From the NCBI GenBank assembly GCA_930971385.1, contig CAKNGB010000004.1, positions 29,921 to 93,920 of the forward strand: DNA of 64,000 nt, given 5' to 3'. This DNA is from an uncultured Clostridia bacterium (GTDB lineage: Bacteria; Bacillota; Clostridia; Christensenellales; UBA1242). Position numbers and translations under genes: made by a program. The notes below the pieces were generated by a model. The model saw only the letters and a program-made list of their open reading frames with translations. It was not told the origin of the DNA and searched no databases. This document shows positions 1 to 15,000 of the stretch, piece by piece; position 1 is the stretch's first letter; each line of letters starts with the position of its first letter.

Positions 1-3000
1 GGACTTGTGGGAAGCGCAATAGGAGCAACCATTTCAAATTCTGTTAACCATGCAAGCGTTGTTGGCGGGATTAATGTTGGCGGACTTGTGGGAAGCACAA
101 ACAACAATGTTTCAATAAGTGAAAGTTTTAACGAAGGCACAATTTCGTCCTCCTACAGCCAGTCATCAGGCACTCAAAACATCAATGTGGGTGGACTTGT
201 GGGAAGCGAAAGTTCGCTTACAACGTCTTCTTACCTTAACATCACAAACTCCTATAACGCAGGAAGTGTTGTGGTTAGGTCGATAAACACCAATGCAGGT
301 GGAATTTTGGGCTACGCTTCCACCACTTCCAACAGGAACTATTTTAAACTTCAAAGTGTTTATAATAAAGGCGACTTCAATCTAACTTCGCTTTCCTCTG
401 GCTCAACCTCACCAAATGTGTATGTGGGTGGAATTGTTGGCTTTGGTGCAAACCCAACAGGCACAACAATCACAAATGGCTTAATTGAAAACGCTTTTAA
501 TGTGGGAAATGTTGCTCAAGGAGCAAATGAATATTACATTTTCAGCGAAATTATCAATTATTCCTCTTCTCAATGCTCATTAGAAAATGTTTATTACGAC
601 TATGACGCCATTTTGGTGGAGGGTGGCTATGACGGTGAGGACTATAACTATGCCATAAGAACCGCTCACCTAGACGGCAAAGCAACAAACATAGATTTTG
701 TTGTGAACACTCTTAACTTTTCTTCATCAATCTGGGCAATTAACAACGAATTTAATGACGCATATCCATATTTAATTAACACTATTGATATAGGTCTTGC
801 AAACGGCGACAACAACACAACTTCTTCAAGTTTGTGGCTTGGCGGTGGAACGCAGGACAATCCATATCTTATCTACACAGCGGAAGATTTAGCCCGCGTT
901 GCCGACAGGTATAACGGGAAAATTTCAGGCGCGCTTTCCAAAGACACCAACGGTATAACCTATTTTTCCCTTCAAAACAGCCTCGACCTTTCCAGCAAGG
1001 CGTGGGACCCAATCGGCATAAACGGATATGATTTTGAGAACGCAGTTTTCGACGGTAACAATTTCACAATCACTGGCATAAACTGCTCGCTTCAAGTGGA
1101 ATATGGCGAAGCGGTTGGTCTTTTTGGTTCGATTGACAACGCAATTATTCGCGATGTAATCGTCGGCGAATTTAGATACATCGGTCAAAGCTCCACAAGT
1201 CCTGACCTTGCCACCCTGGTTGGCGAAATGAACGATTCCTATGTTATCAACTGTGCAGATTTTTCTGACACTGGTGAATATTCTATCTACAGTAGCACAA
1301 ATTCTTACATTATATATGGAAAGAACAACCTTTCAGGCACAAATGTTAGAGCCAACATCACAAGCGGGAACTCCACAAGCAGAGGTTATCTTGTCAGCAT
1401 CAACACCGATGGCGGTGCTTACTATGATGTTTGTGGCGCTGGCGGAGTTTATTCTGTTCACAAAGGCGTGCCAGAGTTTATCATCACTGGAAGCACTGTT
1501 TATGGCACTATGTTTGAAGAAATTGGAGCGCTTGATCCAAATTACATCATCGACCTTCCAACCGACACATTAAGCGACCAATCAGAGCAAATCACTTCAA
1601 ACACAATTGTGAAAGAGGGATATCGAATTAATGGATTCTTGATTTCTGGAACTGGCGTAAGTTTCACAGAGCAAACTCTTTGCACTTCTTATTTATATAA
1701 CCTTGTGTCGAACGGAATAATCGCACAGTGGCAAGAAATGCCAGATGTTGAGTATAAGATTTACTATAACCCCTATGAAAGATTCTATAACAGTGTTAAT
1801 TCCTCTTATTATTCTGGTGTCACTGGTCAAAACGGAGGCAATGAGGAAGATAAGTATATCTCCATTGAGGGCGCTTATAACACTTTTTGGAGTGTGGCTG
1901 AGTTTAATAGAACTCTGACGGATGAAATTGGCGAAGGTGAACTTTCAAGAGAAGGCTATGAGGTTGTTGGAATTTGGGAGGAAATCACAACAAATTCCTT
2001 GGATCCAAATAGTCCAACTTTTGAATATGGTGGCGAAAACATTTATGAGTCAGGCGGAAGTACCACTGGTTTCTTCTTAAACAGCAGTGATAACTACTTT
2101 ATTGAATGGGAAGGCGTGGAAAATTACAACATCACATTTACGCTTTTGGATGCAGCAACAAAAAATGACATTGATTATCTTGACCGTTTCACTTGGGAAG
2201 AGGCGGTTGAAAGCGTTGTGGTTTCTGGAACAACAAGGGCGACCACCAGATATTCAAGAAATGACGGAAATTTGAATAGCGATGGCGTTTACAATTTTTC
2301 CTATAACGCTGGCGATGTTGACAAATACGGCGAAGAAATTTACATCACAATCACATTAAGAAACGGCTTTATGTTTGACACATATCTAGACGACTTAACA
2401 GCAAATGGGTTTGTAAATGAAGACGGTGGAGATATTAACTACATTGGAAGTTATGGTCAGATGAGAAAGAATCGTGCTGTTCAACTTACAAATGATTTTG
2501 GGCAATATTATGTGGTTTACACTTTGTCGCAATTTGTTGGCGAAGGCGAATTTGAACTTTGCGTTAGAAGAACGGGAAACGACTTCGACTTGACTGTGGA
2601 TAAAGAGGTTAAATTTGTTTTAACCATGCCAACAAAACCAGAAAATCCAAATTATCTTGAAGTTTTAACCAGCGAAGGTTTTGTTAGCGTTGGCACATAC
2701 AATCAGGCAATTGGTGCGGCGTTCAGCAACAACAGCCTTTATTTTGGTCTTAATATGTTCGACAACTATATGATTGTGACAAACAACAACTTTGGCTTTG
2801 GCGATGTGACGGCTCTTGAAAGAGTTGGTGGCGAAAGTCTGTATTTAACAATCAATGAAAATGAATATTTCATAGTTCGTGATGTTTCCACTTCATCCTA
2901 TTACGCATATGAACTTAGTTTTGATGAGGCAACCAATGTTTCCACGATGTCGCTTTATCTTGTGGAAGGCACAGAAAGCTCAGGCGGACTTTCTGCTTAC

Positions 3001-6000
3001 GCGTTGGAGCAATCCATATCCTATGGAAATTATACCTTTGAATTTATCGACCGATTGGCGTCAATTTCATACGATTCAGACGAACAGACTTCTGACACAC
3101 AATCTTATTACAACATAAACTTCTTAACAAATGCTGAGTTTGGGCTTGTTTTCTCCACAGAAGCAGAAGATGTGATTTTAACCGACTACGGCGGAGAGCC
3201 AATCGACGAAAATGGCGATGGCGAATTTGAAGTTTTAGTTCATGCTGAAGATGTTGACGATGCTTACCAGAAAATCTATTACGATTTTTCTCGTGCAAAG
3301 GCGGGTGGCAATAACTTCTATTCTTTGGATGCATATATCGGTTCTGCAGCAGGAGATGATTCCAATTACATAAACGTTTCCACTGCCAACACAACTGCAA
3401 GATTCTATGTTCAACTTGTGGATGAAAATGGCAATCAGCTTTTAACCGACAGAGAGCTTCCAAGCGTGTATATAACAAATTCAAACAATGTGCTTGTTGA
3501 CGCAATTTCAAATCCTGTCAGAGTTAACACTTACGCTCAAAACGATTTCATTGAATTTACCATTGTCAACACCTACGATTATCAATGGGCGTTTAGAGGA
3601 AATATTGGTGATGAAATTTTGTTTAACGAACTTTCAGAAACTTTGGAACCTGGTGTTAATATGTATATCAACATCATAAGCACTGATGACGACGGCGCTT
3701 TAGACCAATATCCAGAAAGAGAAGAAGGAATCGAGCCAGTTCACAGTTATTTTGAGGTGATAAGTGCTCAAACTGGAGGAAATGACAGACAAAACAAAAC
3801 GGCATATTCTTTCTATTTGTATTATAACTATTATGGTCAAGCCTTCGCACTTCCAAGTTTCGACTTTATGATAACTTTCGTTGTTAAAGAAGTGGAATAT
3901 GGTGTGATGGTGGAAACAAAGTTTAGGCAAGAGGACACTCCAACCTCTCCACTATATGACGACGACACCCACACAAGCGAACTTAAAGTTGATGATGAAA
4001 GCTCGCAAGGAACAAGCATTAAACTTCATTCCGACAATGGTTTCAGTTTAAGCACAAGTGCAATCACTAATTTAGAAAATCCAAACGCATATCAAGGCTA
4101 TAACTTCTATGGTTTTAGGCTTTACGACGAAGAATTTGACACATACACATATCTAACTTTAGGTGGCACTGAGTTTGACACTGGAAGCGACACAATTGCC
4201 GACCTTGCCAGAGAATATGGCGGATATCTTGACGACGGCGAATATAATTTGTCAAGCGCAACAAAAACCGATGGTTTTATGTATTTTGATGCTGACGCTG
4301 ATAGGTATATGTTCCGTATTCAATCGATATACACAAGTAAGGATGTAAGTTATATTGCAACCATGGATAGATACGCCATCGACCATTATAACGGCTGGGA
4401 GGAAGAAGGAAATCCTGATTATAGATATTACTATAGAACCGAGGCTCTTTCAAATTCGCTTGCCGAAGGCAGTTTGGTGGAAGGAATTTATTATTATAGC
4501 AATAATCCAACAAATGCAAGTGGACTTATAGACGATTTGGTGGAAGGCAACAACTTTGTTTTTGAAATGCAAGCAAATGGTTTTTCAAGATACTATCGCT
4601 TTGTTGGTGTTGCTCTTATGACAAGAGAAAACTATTATGGCACACAAGGCAACAAGGGCGCTGAAATTTTCTATCAAACGTTCTATGCTGAAGATAACGG
4701 TGCTGTCACCATTGCACAAGATTTAGACGGCAACGATGTTATGACATTTAATGCTGAGGCGTTAAAAGAAATTTTCTATAATGATATTGTTGAACTTGAA
4801 AATCAAACGATATATCTTGTTCCAATCATCGAACAAAAAACTCTTTTGGTTAACATCACTTCTGGCATAGATTTAGATGTGGCAGATATTGACGGAAATC
4901 AAATTCCAGCAGATGAAACCGTTCAACTTAAATTCTACTATAACGAACAAACCAACCTTGAATTTAATGCTGAATATTTGAAACAAACCACCGCTCCACA
5001 AGCAGAGTATAATAGGTATTATCTTGTTAGCGACATGGACAGCGTGGTTTTGAATGAACATTTCTATGATGTTATCGGCTATTATGCAAATGGCTGGATT
5101 GTGAACGACACAACTCCAATCGCATTAACATATCACAGAATTGACAGAACATATTTCACTTCCGATTTTGCGGTTTCCGAGGACAGCGAAAACTTCGGAC
5201 AATATGATTATGAAATCACAATTTCACGCACATGGACGGCAAATACCTACACCATCAACTTCAACAGCGCAGACCAAGGCGAAACAGGAAGTTCTGTTTA
5301 TGGCGTGGCAACTGGAAGAACAGAAAGCGTTGTGGCAACTTATGGCATAGGCGTAATTTTGCCAGAAAATGGCTTTGCAATCACGGGATATTCCTTTGTG
5401 GAATGGAACACTCAAATTGACGGCGAAGGAGATTCCTATCAACCAAACGAAGATGTTTCAAATTTAAGAACTGGCGAAGAGGGAGATGATGAAATCACAC
5501 TTTATGCCATTTGGGAGGCAAAAGAATATAACATAAGGCTGGTGTTTAACTCTGGAACTTATCAAGGCGAAGAGGAACACATCATTTCTGGAATAACCTA
5601 TAACACAGCAATCACTGGGCTTAGCGACATTGTGCCAGAAAGAAATGGTTTCATCTTCGACGGCTATTTCCTTCCAGCAGATAACGACGTTAAATTGGAA
5701 TATTTCAGAGTCAGCGACGGCGCAATTTTAAACACGGGTATCTCTGGCTTTGTTGACTACACAACTGGCGACTACACCGAAGAAGAAATGGCGTCTATGG
5801 GCGCAATCACGCTTTATGCAACTTGGATCTATGACGGCGAAGCGGATGTTAGTGTGGAAAATTCTTTCACCACAAGCTACACAGGCGTTCAAACAAATGT
5901 GCCTCTATCCTATTTCAATTTCCAAGGCACAAACATCACAATTGGTGAAGAATTAACTTGCATCTATGACGATGTGGAAGTTTCCATGGAATTTGCAAAT

Positions 6001-9000
6001 AACGATGATGTTTCCTATTCTAATAACAATTTCATTTTACAAAATATCAATGTTGGAAACTACTCCATCAACGGAACAATCACTTTAACCGATTCCTCGG
6101 AAAGATATTCAAACGGCAGGCTTCAAGTGTTGTATTTCACTTTGAATTTTGAAATCACAGTGGCAGATTTATCCTTAGCTCCTCGCGACGATTATAGTTT
6201 GCAACTTGCCAACATAAAATATCTTGTTGGAGAAATTGAAAACAGCGAAACGGTGGCAAGCTATCAGTCCTTTGGCACCTTTGAAGCGCTTGCAAACAGT
6301 GTTAAAGCAAATGATGAAAGCACCATAGATTTAACATATGACCAAATTTATGAATATCAATTCATGAAATACTTCCTTCTTTTAAATTCCACAGCGGGCG
6401 AATTTAATGAAATTAGAAATTGGAATTATGAAGATTATTTAACATATTTTGATAACACCACTTACTATGGGCAAGACGAAAATGTTGAGGATCTAGAAGG
6501 TGTTCGCCAAGAGAGAAAAGAGGTAATGGCAAACTCTCTTATGCTGTTTAGTTACGACATTTTAAATCAAACATCAGAATACACTCTATTTTCAAGTGAA
6601 GGCGGAACTTATGTTTATTCTCCAGCTCAGTTTGAAATGAGTTCAACCACTTCTCAAACGGTGAATAGCGATGTTTCAATTTCTTCGATTGCCACAATTG
6701 CACCATATAATATGACGCCAAACAACAGCTATGAAGTGCGTGCTTACATTGAAGGCAACACTTCAGGAATTCTTAACAACTATTCCATTTTGGTTGACAC
6801 AAGCGGAAGAAACTACATAACACTTGGCTACGCATATATGCTTGTGGATGTTTTGAAAATCTCCAACCGTTCAGGTGTCGACTCCACTTTCTTCAATGTT
6901 AACGCAGAAACCGTTTCTGTTGACTGGACTGCACCAGACGAAGAGGAGTATATTTTCAGTGACTATCTTGATTACTACTACTATCAAACCGACTCGAACC
7001 TATATGTTCATCTTGAAATCACAACTTCAAACACTGGCAACGCCGATGTGGACACACTGTTCAATTTCTATGACAGTGATAACTATCTCATTGTTAACAA
7101 CGCTCGTGTAATCAACCGAACGGCAATTCCATACAGCGTTTCAGCAAACTATAATGTTATTCTTGACGAAAGTTTCAACTTCACAATCTATAACATAAAC
7201 GACACAAGCAGAATTTCCTTAGACTCCAGTTTCTTAACTAAGGATGAAGATGGCTTTATTATGAATTTAGATTTACCAGAAGAACTAACTGAAGAACTTT
7301 TCGTGGTGACAGGCATAACATATTCTCTTGACGGCGCCTCCACCTTAACCATATCCAACGAAAACGGACTTGATAACGGAAGATATTTCTCTGAAGACGG
7401 TGGCACACTTCTTCTCATCTTGGAAAACAATAACAGCGCAAATCCAGTGATATACAGCGGTGGCGCGGTGACAGGTATCAACATCTCAGTTTCCAGTGCA
7501 TATTTAAATGAATACACGAGAATCATTGGCTTTGGGCAAGAGGAGATTTATGAATTCACTGGCGAAGGCACTGTTGGAAGCGACTTTGTGATTAACACTG
7601 AGGAACTTGAATATGAAGAAGGCGTTTTAACAGAACTCACATTCTATGCAACCTATTCCGACCTTGTTTATGTGGAATATGACATGAATTTACCAATTGA
7701 TGACGGCAGAGTTTATTCCTATCTTCAACTTGGCGTTGACACAGCGGATGATGTGCTTATGGTGACGGCGGACTATTTGGAACTTTCCAGGCTCATGTTT
7801 GTGGAAAGCTCTGGAAATGAAATTTCTTACGAGCAAATTTTCACAGGCTCAAATGGAGAATATGTTGGCTACACTTCAAACATCTTCGCACCAATCATGT
7901 TTAAGGCATATTGGAGAATTGGCGAGATAAGCGTCAATAATCTTGGGTTAACTTTCACCGAATCGGTTGGCGCACTCAACGAGGTTTATGCCACAGAGGT
8001 AGGTCAACTTTACGACGACGAAAATGAAATGTTCACCTATAGTTATGAAATAATTTTCAACAATGGTGTTGTGGCAAGAAGCGACAGTTTCTATACCTTA
8101 GTTCTTGAACTTGAAAATGGCGGTTCGCTTTTGGATAATGGAACATACACCATAAGAATAACCGTGAAGATTAAAGATGAATATGCTGGCATCTTAGACG
8201 AGGGAAGTGGAACAAGCATAACAAACGAGGAGATAAGTTTCGTTGTTGACCTAAAGCCAATAAGAATTATTGGTGCCACTCTTGAGGGAGAAACGCCAAT
8301 AACCTATGACGGTGCTGACCATATCTTAGAAATCGGCGTCAACTTAACCTATGAAATCTATAACAGCGAAACAGGCGAATATGAAACACAAACAAACCTC
8401 TATGGCTACGGTCAAACAGGCGGTTTTGAAATTCAAATCACAAACAACTCTCTTCCTGTCACATCGCTAATAAATGCAGGCACATATGAAATTGTTTTTG
8501 CGATAGACGAAAACTTCTATGAAAACAATGGCACAAATTTAACTTTTGAATATGTGATTGATAAATATAACCTTGATTTAAGTGCCTACGAAATTGCTTT
8601 AAGTAAGAAATTTAACGCCCAAGATGGCAATTTAACTTTCAACCTTTACGCTGTGGAGCAAATCACACTTAATTTAAATAGAGAACAAGGCGAAGATATT
8701 GGTGAGTATGATTTATTCCTAACAAGCTTCACAAGTTTAAATAACAACAACTTCACAGTTTCCTTTGACGATGTTATGCTTTACGACGGCGAAACAGATT
8801 TTGAAGAAAACTTAACCTCAACAGTTGTTGGCTCTTTCACAATCACCGCAAGTGATGTTTTAAGGCTAAGTTGGACGGCGACAGAAGAAAATCCACAAAA
8901 TCTTGAAGTGGAATATGACGTGAATGGCTACACAGCACACCTTGACAGCAATGGCAACTTGGTGATTTTGGCAGGCGCTGAAACTGCAAAAACAATTGCT

Positions 9001-12000
9001 CTTTCGCTTTATGATGTCAGCGAAGGAAGCGAGATAACTCGCGAGGAAATTTTGAATATTATAAGACCACTATTAAGTGCAATTCAAATTTCCTTCTATA
9101 ACTCAGAGCCAATTTCCACTGCCATAAACAGCGCGCTTTACACTTTTCTTGCAACAAGCGAAAATAACGAAATCAATAACTACTACACTGATGTCGCATT
9201 TGCCACCGACTACTCTATGCAGATTGTTGGGCAAGAAATTGATGTTTCCACATTTAATTTCGATAAGGTGTATGACGGAACGGATGTTTTATATCTCGAC
9301 ACATTGGGAAATCGAATTGAGGACCTTGAAACTTACAGTGGTGTTTACATCACAGCAACTTACAGCGACTATCATGCAAGAAACAACATGACCGTTCGCC
9401 TCATGCTTTCGGCAACAGAGGGAAACAATTATGGCAACTATGCTCTTTCTGAAAGTTTGACAACAGGCTCGATTTTAAAGCGTGACGCAACTTTAACATT
9501 CACCATGGATTCAACTTACACTTATGGCGAACTTAACTCTTCTATGCTTTCAAATGTCAATTTAAGTGGTGACACATTTGGAATTTCGGTGACAGACAGC
9601 GATGAGAATTTGACAAGCATATTTGAAATTTCTTCATATAATTTGGTGCTAGGTTTAACAAATGCTAACGGCGTGAATATGAACCCTCAGGGCTACTTCT
9701 ATGCAAGCGAAGCAAACTACACGCTTTCGATTGGCTCCTCCACCTTCGATGATTTCAATTTCACAGCGGTCAATCTTCCATCTTTCACAATAACACCTTA
9801 TGAATACAATATTCAAATTCCAGAAAGTTACATTGTGATAAGCGTTTTAGACGAAGTTGCTTCATATTATCCAGAAACGAGAACCTACACCGAAACGGGC
9901 GACACTTTTGAAGTGCAATATGTTCCAGTTGGTGCAGTGCAAGGCGTGCGAGGGCTATATGACCTTACGCTTAACAGCACAACTTATGCAAACGGCAACA
10001 TCACTGTTAATATTAATGAAGATAATAATGGTTTTGAAATCAGCCGTGAAACAAATGCCATCTATCTTGAAATTCAAGACACTTTAATTTTAACGCAAAA
10101 ATATACTGGAAGCGCTTACTCTTTGCAAGTGACGCTTGAAGATTTCACTTTGCAAATTGAAGCAGGCGAAAATCAACTTTCCAGCGAAATTCGTTTCTTC
10201 AGTGTGAGTGGTGAAAACACGAAGGTTTATTTAGAAGAAAGTGCGCTTTCTGACATCACTTCACTTAACATTTTCTATAGTGAAAACCAAACAAGTTTTG
10301 AAAATGCAGGCGCTTACAAACTCTCACTTTCCTCACAGAGTGAAAACTATCCAACAATCACACTTGCAGATAACTATTACTTCACAATTAATCCTAAGGG
10401 AATAGACCTACAAGGCATGACCTTCACCAAAGTTTATGACGGCACAAACACCTTAACAATCACCGAATTTGACGGCAAGGTTTCAGGTGATGATGTGGAA
10501 CTTATTGGTGTTTTTGCGGGTGTTAATGCAAATGAAAATCTCAACATCACGTTCTATCTAAGCGGACAAGATGCCATTAACTATGTGCTTGTAAACGACA
10601 CTTTCACGGGCTCAATCTTGCAGGCAGATGCCACAATCGCTCTTTCCGAAACAAGTTATCAATATGGCTACATAAATGCCAACAGCGAACTTGAGTTTGT
10701 GGTGACGGCAGAAAACGGAATCACTGTTTCTTCAACGCAATACACAGTTTCAAATGTTCAAATTTCAAATGCAAGCTATTCCACTTCCAACAATTTGAAT
10801 GTTAACACATATCAAGTTTCTCTTCAAGTGGAAAGCACAAACTATAACATCACAATTGCCAACGGCGACACTCTTGAACTTAACATAATTCCTTATAAAC
10901 TTGACTTCCTTTTCACAACAGATGGGCTTTATATGACCACATACAGTTCAGATGAAAGCAGGTTAAATCAATTTGAAAGAAATTATGGCACGCCTTTTGG
11001 CGACACCATTATGATGCGCTACACAAGAGAAGTTGGCTCAATTGTTGGCTATTATCACATAACTGATGGCGAGGTTGTCGATAACAGAAACTACACGGTT
11101 TCTTCAGTTTCCGACACAAGCCCTAACGGCGCATATCGCATTGTGGCATCCACTGGAAGATTATATCTTCTTGCCAGCGAACTTGACGAAATCACTTCAA
11201 GCAATTTGGATGAAGGAAGAATTTTGTCAATGACCTATGACGGCATAACCTACGACCAAATTGAATTTGTCAATAATCAAGAAGAGGAAACTTACCTTCT
11301 TCGTTTAACCTCTTCGCAGAACTTGGGTGCAAGTCGAGAGTTTGCAGTGAACATCTATGGCTATGATGAAACGTCTCTATCTTATCAAAAACTTGGCATA
11401 TACGATTCTTCAATCACCGCTCAGTTTAGGTTTGAAAACATGAGCGGAGCATTGAATGTCGGCGATTATATGCTTTATGTTGATTCGTATAACTGCGACA
11501 ACTTCGACATCGTGTTCGGTAAAAATAACACTGTTTCACCATTTGTTGCAAGAGTGAATCCAATAGAGTTATATTTTGGTTCAACCACAATCAGCAAAGT
11601 GTTCGACAATAAAGAGGCAATTTTAAGTTATGTTAATGCCAGCGATGTTTTAAACGGCATACTTGTTGGCGACGAGATGTCTCTCACAATCACTTTCTAT
11701 GACGAAGAAGACAATGTGGCAATCTATGCAGGCGACAATTATAGAATTGAAGCTGTTGGCAACAACTCTAACTATCACATCAACTTAACCACAAGCCTTG
11801 GCACTCAAGTTGTTGGTCAAATCACAAAAGCGCCACTTGATGTTTATGTTGAAAGCGTGTCTGCAATTTATGGAAATTCCTACAATTTAAACACTTTCTA
11901 TTTCGACCTTGGCGAGATAACCGACTATGACACTTCTCGAATTTCCTTCTCACTCAGCGTTGCCAGTCCTAACAACTCCACAAGCGGACATTTGGAAGTT

Positions 12001-15000
12001 GGCGAATATATGCTTAATTATGAGTTTACTTCCAACGATTTCGAAATCAACTCCTTTATTTCAGACGGCACAGCAAACGCACAACTTCTTGCCACACTAA
12101 CGATAACCGCACGCACACTCTCAATTGCTCAAACCGACACTTCTTTAAATGAAATCTTCACAAAGGCCTATGACGGAAATGTGGATATTGAAATCACAGA
12201 CGGCTCTCAAGTTATGTTTGGGCTAAGCAATCTTGTTGCGGGCGACAATGTGGAAGTTTCCAGTGCAAGTTTTGAAGACGCAATGATTGGAACAGGCAAA
12301 AATGTCAACTTTGTTTTGGGCGGAGATGATGCACTTAACTATGTTGTCACACCTTATCGCTATGGCACAATCTTGGCTGTCACGGTGAATTTGACATTCG
12401 ACTACGGCGAGCGCGATGGCGAAACAATCGTTTCCGATGTGGAACTTGCGGGGCGTGAACTTATCTCCACTCTCAACTATCCATTCACATCTTCAAGAAA
12501 TTTAACTTCCAACTCGCAAGATGCACTCACAAGCACAACAAACAACTTCCCAATTTCACTTTCTGGCAGAGAGGGAAGCACATTCAGCCATTGGTCAATG
12601 AACTTCTCCGTGACAGACGGCACAGATGAATACAACTTCTTGCAAAGTGCAATCACCTCGGCAAACATGAATGCATCCTACAATGCTGGTGTTTACGAAG
12701 TGACTGTGGGCAACGATTCAAAAACAGTTTCATTCTTAACATATCTATTTGAAAACGACACAAACAACTATCTTGGCTATTACTATGCTTCTCCTGAAAA
12801 TGCCGATGGCATCAACATCGAATTTGTTGCCAACTGGACGGGCGATACCTACAACATTAACGTGCAACTTCAAGATGAAAATGGCACTTATTCCACAAGT
12901 TTTGCTTCCGTTCAAGTGGATGACGACAACATGACCACAGCATCCTATACCTCCACAAGAGATTATGGCGCGAGAGTGGAAATAACCGTTTCCTTGAATG
13001 ACTACGCAAACATCATAGGATTTTTCAACAGCACAACAGGCGAGGAATATTTCAATGGCGATGAAGAAAACAATGTTCAAATTGAGATCGGCGAAGACAC
13101 GGCAACTTTTGTGATAAACAGTTTACAAGACCACTTATATCTTGCAATCAAATTTTCGTATGATGATGTTTCCATAACTCTTGATTTAACTGATTACACT
13201 GGCGACATCACAGTTTCTGGCGACTTCATTGAAACCACAAACAACCTCTATGTTTGGAACACCACTTACGACCAAATCAGCGCAATGACGGCAAGCGGAC
13301 TTGATGTTATTGAATATCTGGGCTTTGAAGTTAGTGCGTTTACATTCAATAATGCCGACCAAGTTTCAAGCATAGATTTTGACACAACACTTCTTTCCAA
13401 CTACATTTTAAGAAATGATATCACTGGCGCTTATGAAATTTTGATAACTCCAGAATTCATCGGAGAAGAAGTGACGGTTATTTTGGACTATAACCACGAC
13501 GAAGCACAAAATAAAGAGATTTTGGTGAGATATCAAAGCACACTTGACTCGTCACACGATTGGGAAGAAACTCCAATCCGTGCAGGCTATGACTTTGCTG
13601 GATGGTTCTCAGACGGCGTGAGGTATGAAGGTGTAACTGTTTTGAACACCACCGAAACCTTAACACTTGTTGCTGAGTGGACAATTCAAAGAAACACGGT
13701 TTCCTTAACGCTTGATGAGCATATAACATTTGCAAATTCCAACTTCACTTATCGCGAAGATAACGGCACATACATCTTTGAAAGCTTAACCTTTGGCGAA
13801 AATTTGGAATTTGAATTGACTTTAAGTGATGGCTATGAAATCGACACAATTTCCTATCGCACTGAAAATGAAAATGGCGATGTTGCATACGGCGAAAATG
13901 GTCAAACAGTTTCTGTTTCCTATTCCGTTCCAGCACCACCTGCAGTGTTCATCACAGCAACAAGCGCGCCACTTTCAAACACAATCACCTTTAGTGGCGA
14001 ACATTTCCAAGTTTCTGCCGAAACTGCCAATGGTGAAGAGATAACTGTCACAGAAAACAGTTTCGATGTTGCTTCTGATGTGGATGTTGTGGTTGAGATT
14101 ACCATGGAAACAGGCTATAACTTTATTAACCTAACATCGACCTCTGACATTAGTTTCACTTACAACGAAAATAATGGCGCTGTCACAGTGGAAATTTCAG
14201 GAATCACAAGCGATGTCACCTTCACTGTGCAAAGCGAAGCAAGGCTGAACACAGTCTCCATCATCTTTGACGACAATGAAGTTATCGACACGGTTGTTAT
14301 CTCTGGCGTGGAAACAGAAAATTATTCCACACAAATAAGAACTGGTGAAACGCTTGATGTCTATGTGCTTTATATAGCAGGCTATCGAATGGATAACGCA
14401 GATTCTGCAGAATTCACAACCTCATTTGAAGCGGTTTCTGACGGAAACAATGCATACTTTGGATATTTCCACATTCAAGTTTCCAGCATCGCCACCGACG
14501 GCGAAGTTGTTGTGTCCTCAACACGAGAGTCTTACACAATAACAGTGGAAACAATTGTCTATGACGAAAACATGGAAATTGTCACGGGCACCGACAACAC
14601 TGCAACCGTTAACGGAAGTGCGTCGGCAAGTGCATTGTTTAACACTTCTGTCACTCTTTCGGCAACAGCAGGCACGCAAGGCGATTATAGTTTTGCAGGC
14701 TGGTCGAGAGACGGACAAAACATTTTCTCAAATGAAAATCCTCATAACTATGTTGTTATGAGCAATGAAACAATTTACGCTGTGTTCTCAACTCGCGAAT
14801 TTACCATTAATTTGGTGGCATATGATGTTTACACTTTGAACGACGGCACAGGCGTAGAGGAAATTTATCAGCCAATCACCTCTGCAGAGTTCTATCTTGA
14901 CGACACCTTAACACCAATTACCAGCATGACACTCTTCTATGGCGCGTCAACCACAATCTATTTAAGAGTGCCAGATGGTTACACCTATTCAGGCTTCGGC

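Noticed and set aside
3044..3511. 155-codon minus-strand ORF within the giant gene, and similar ones up to 17000
   Set aside because: Shadows of the long plus-strand frame; composition dominated by His/Arg/Leu as expected from the reverse strand, no start signals.
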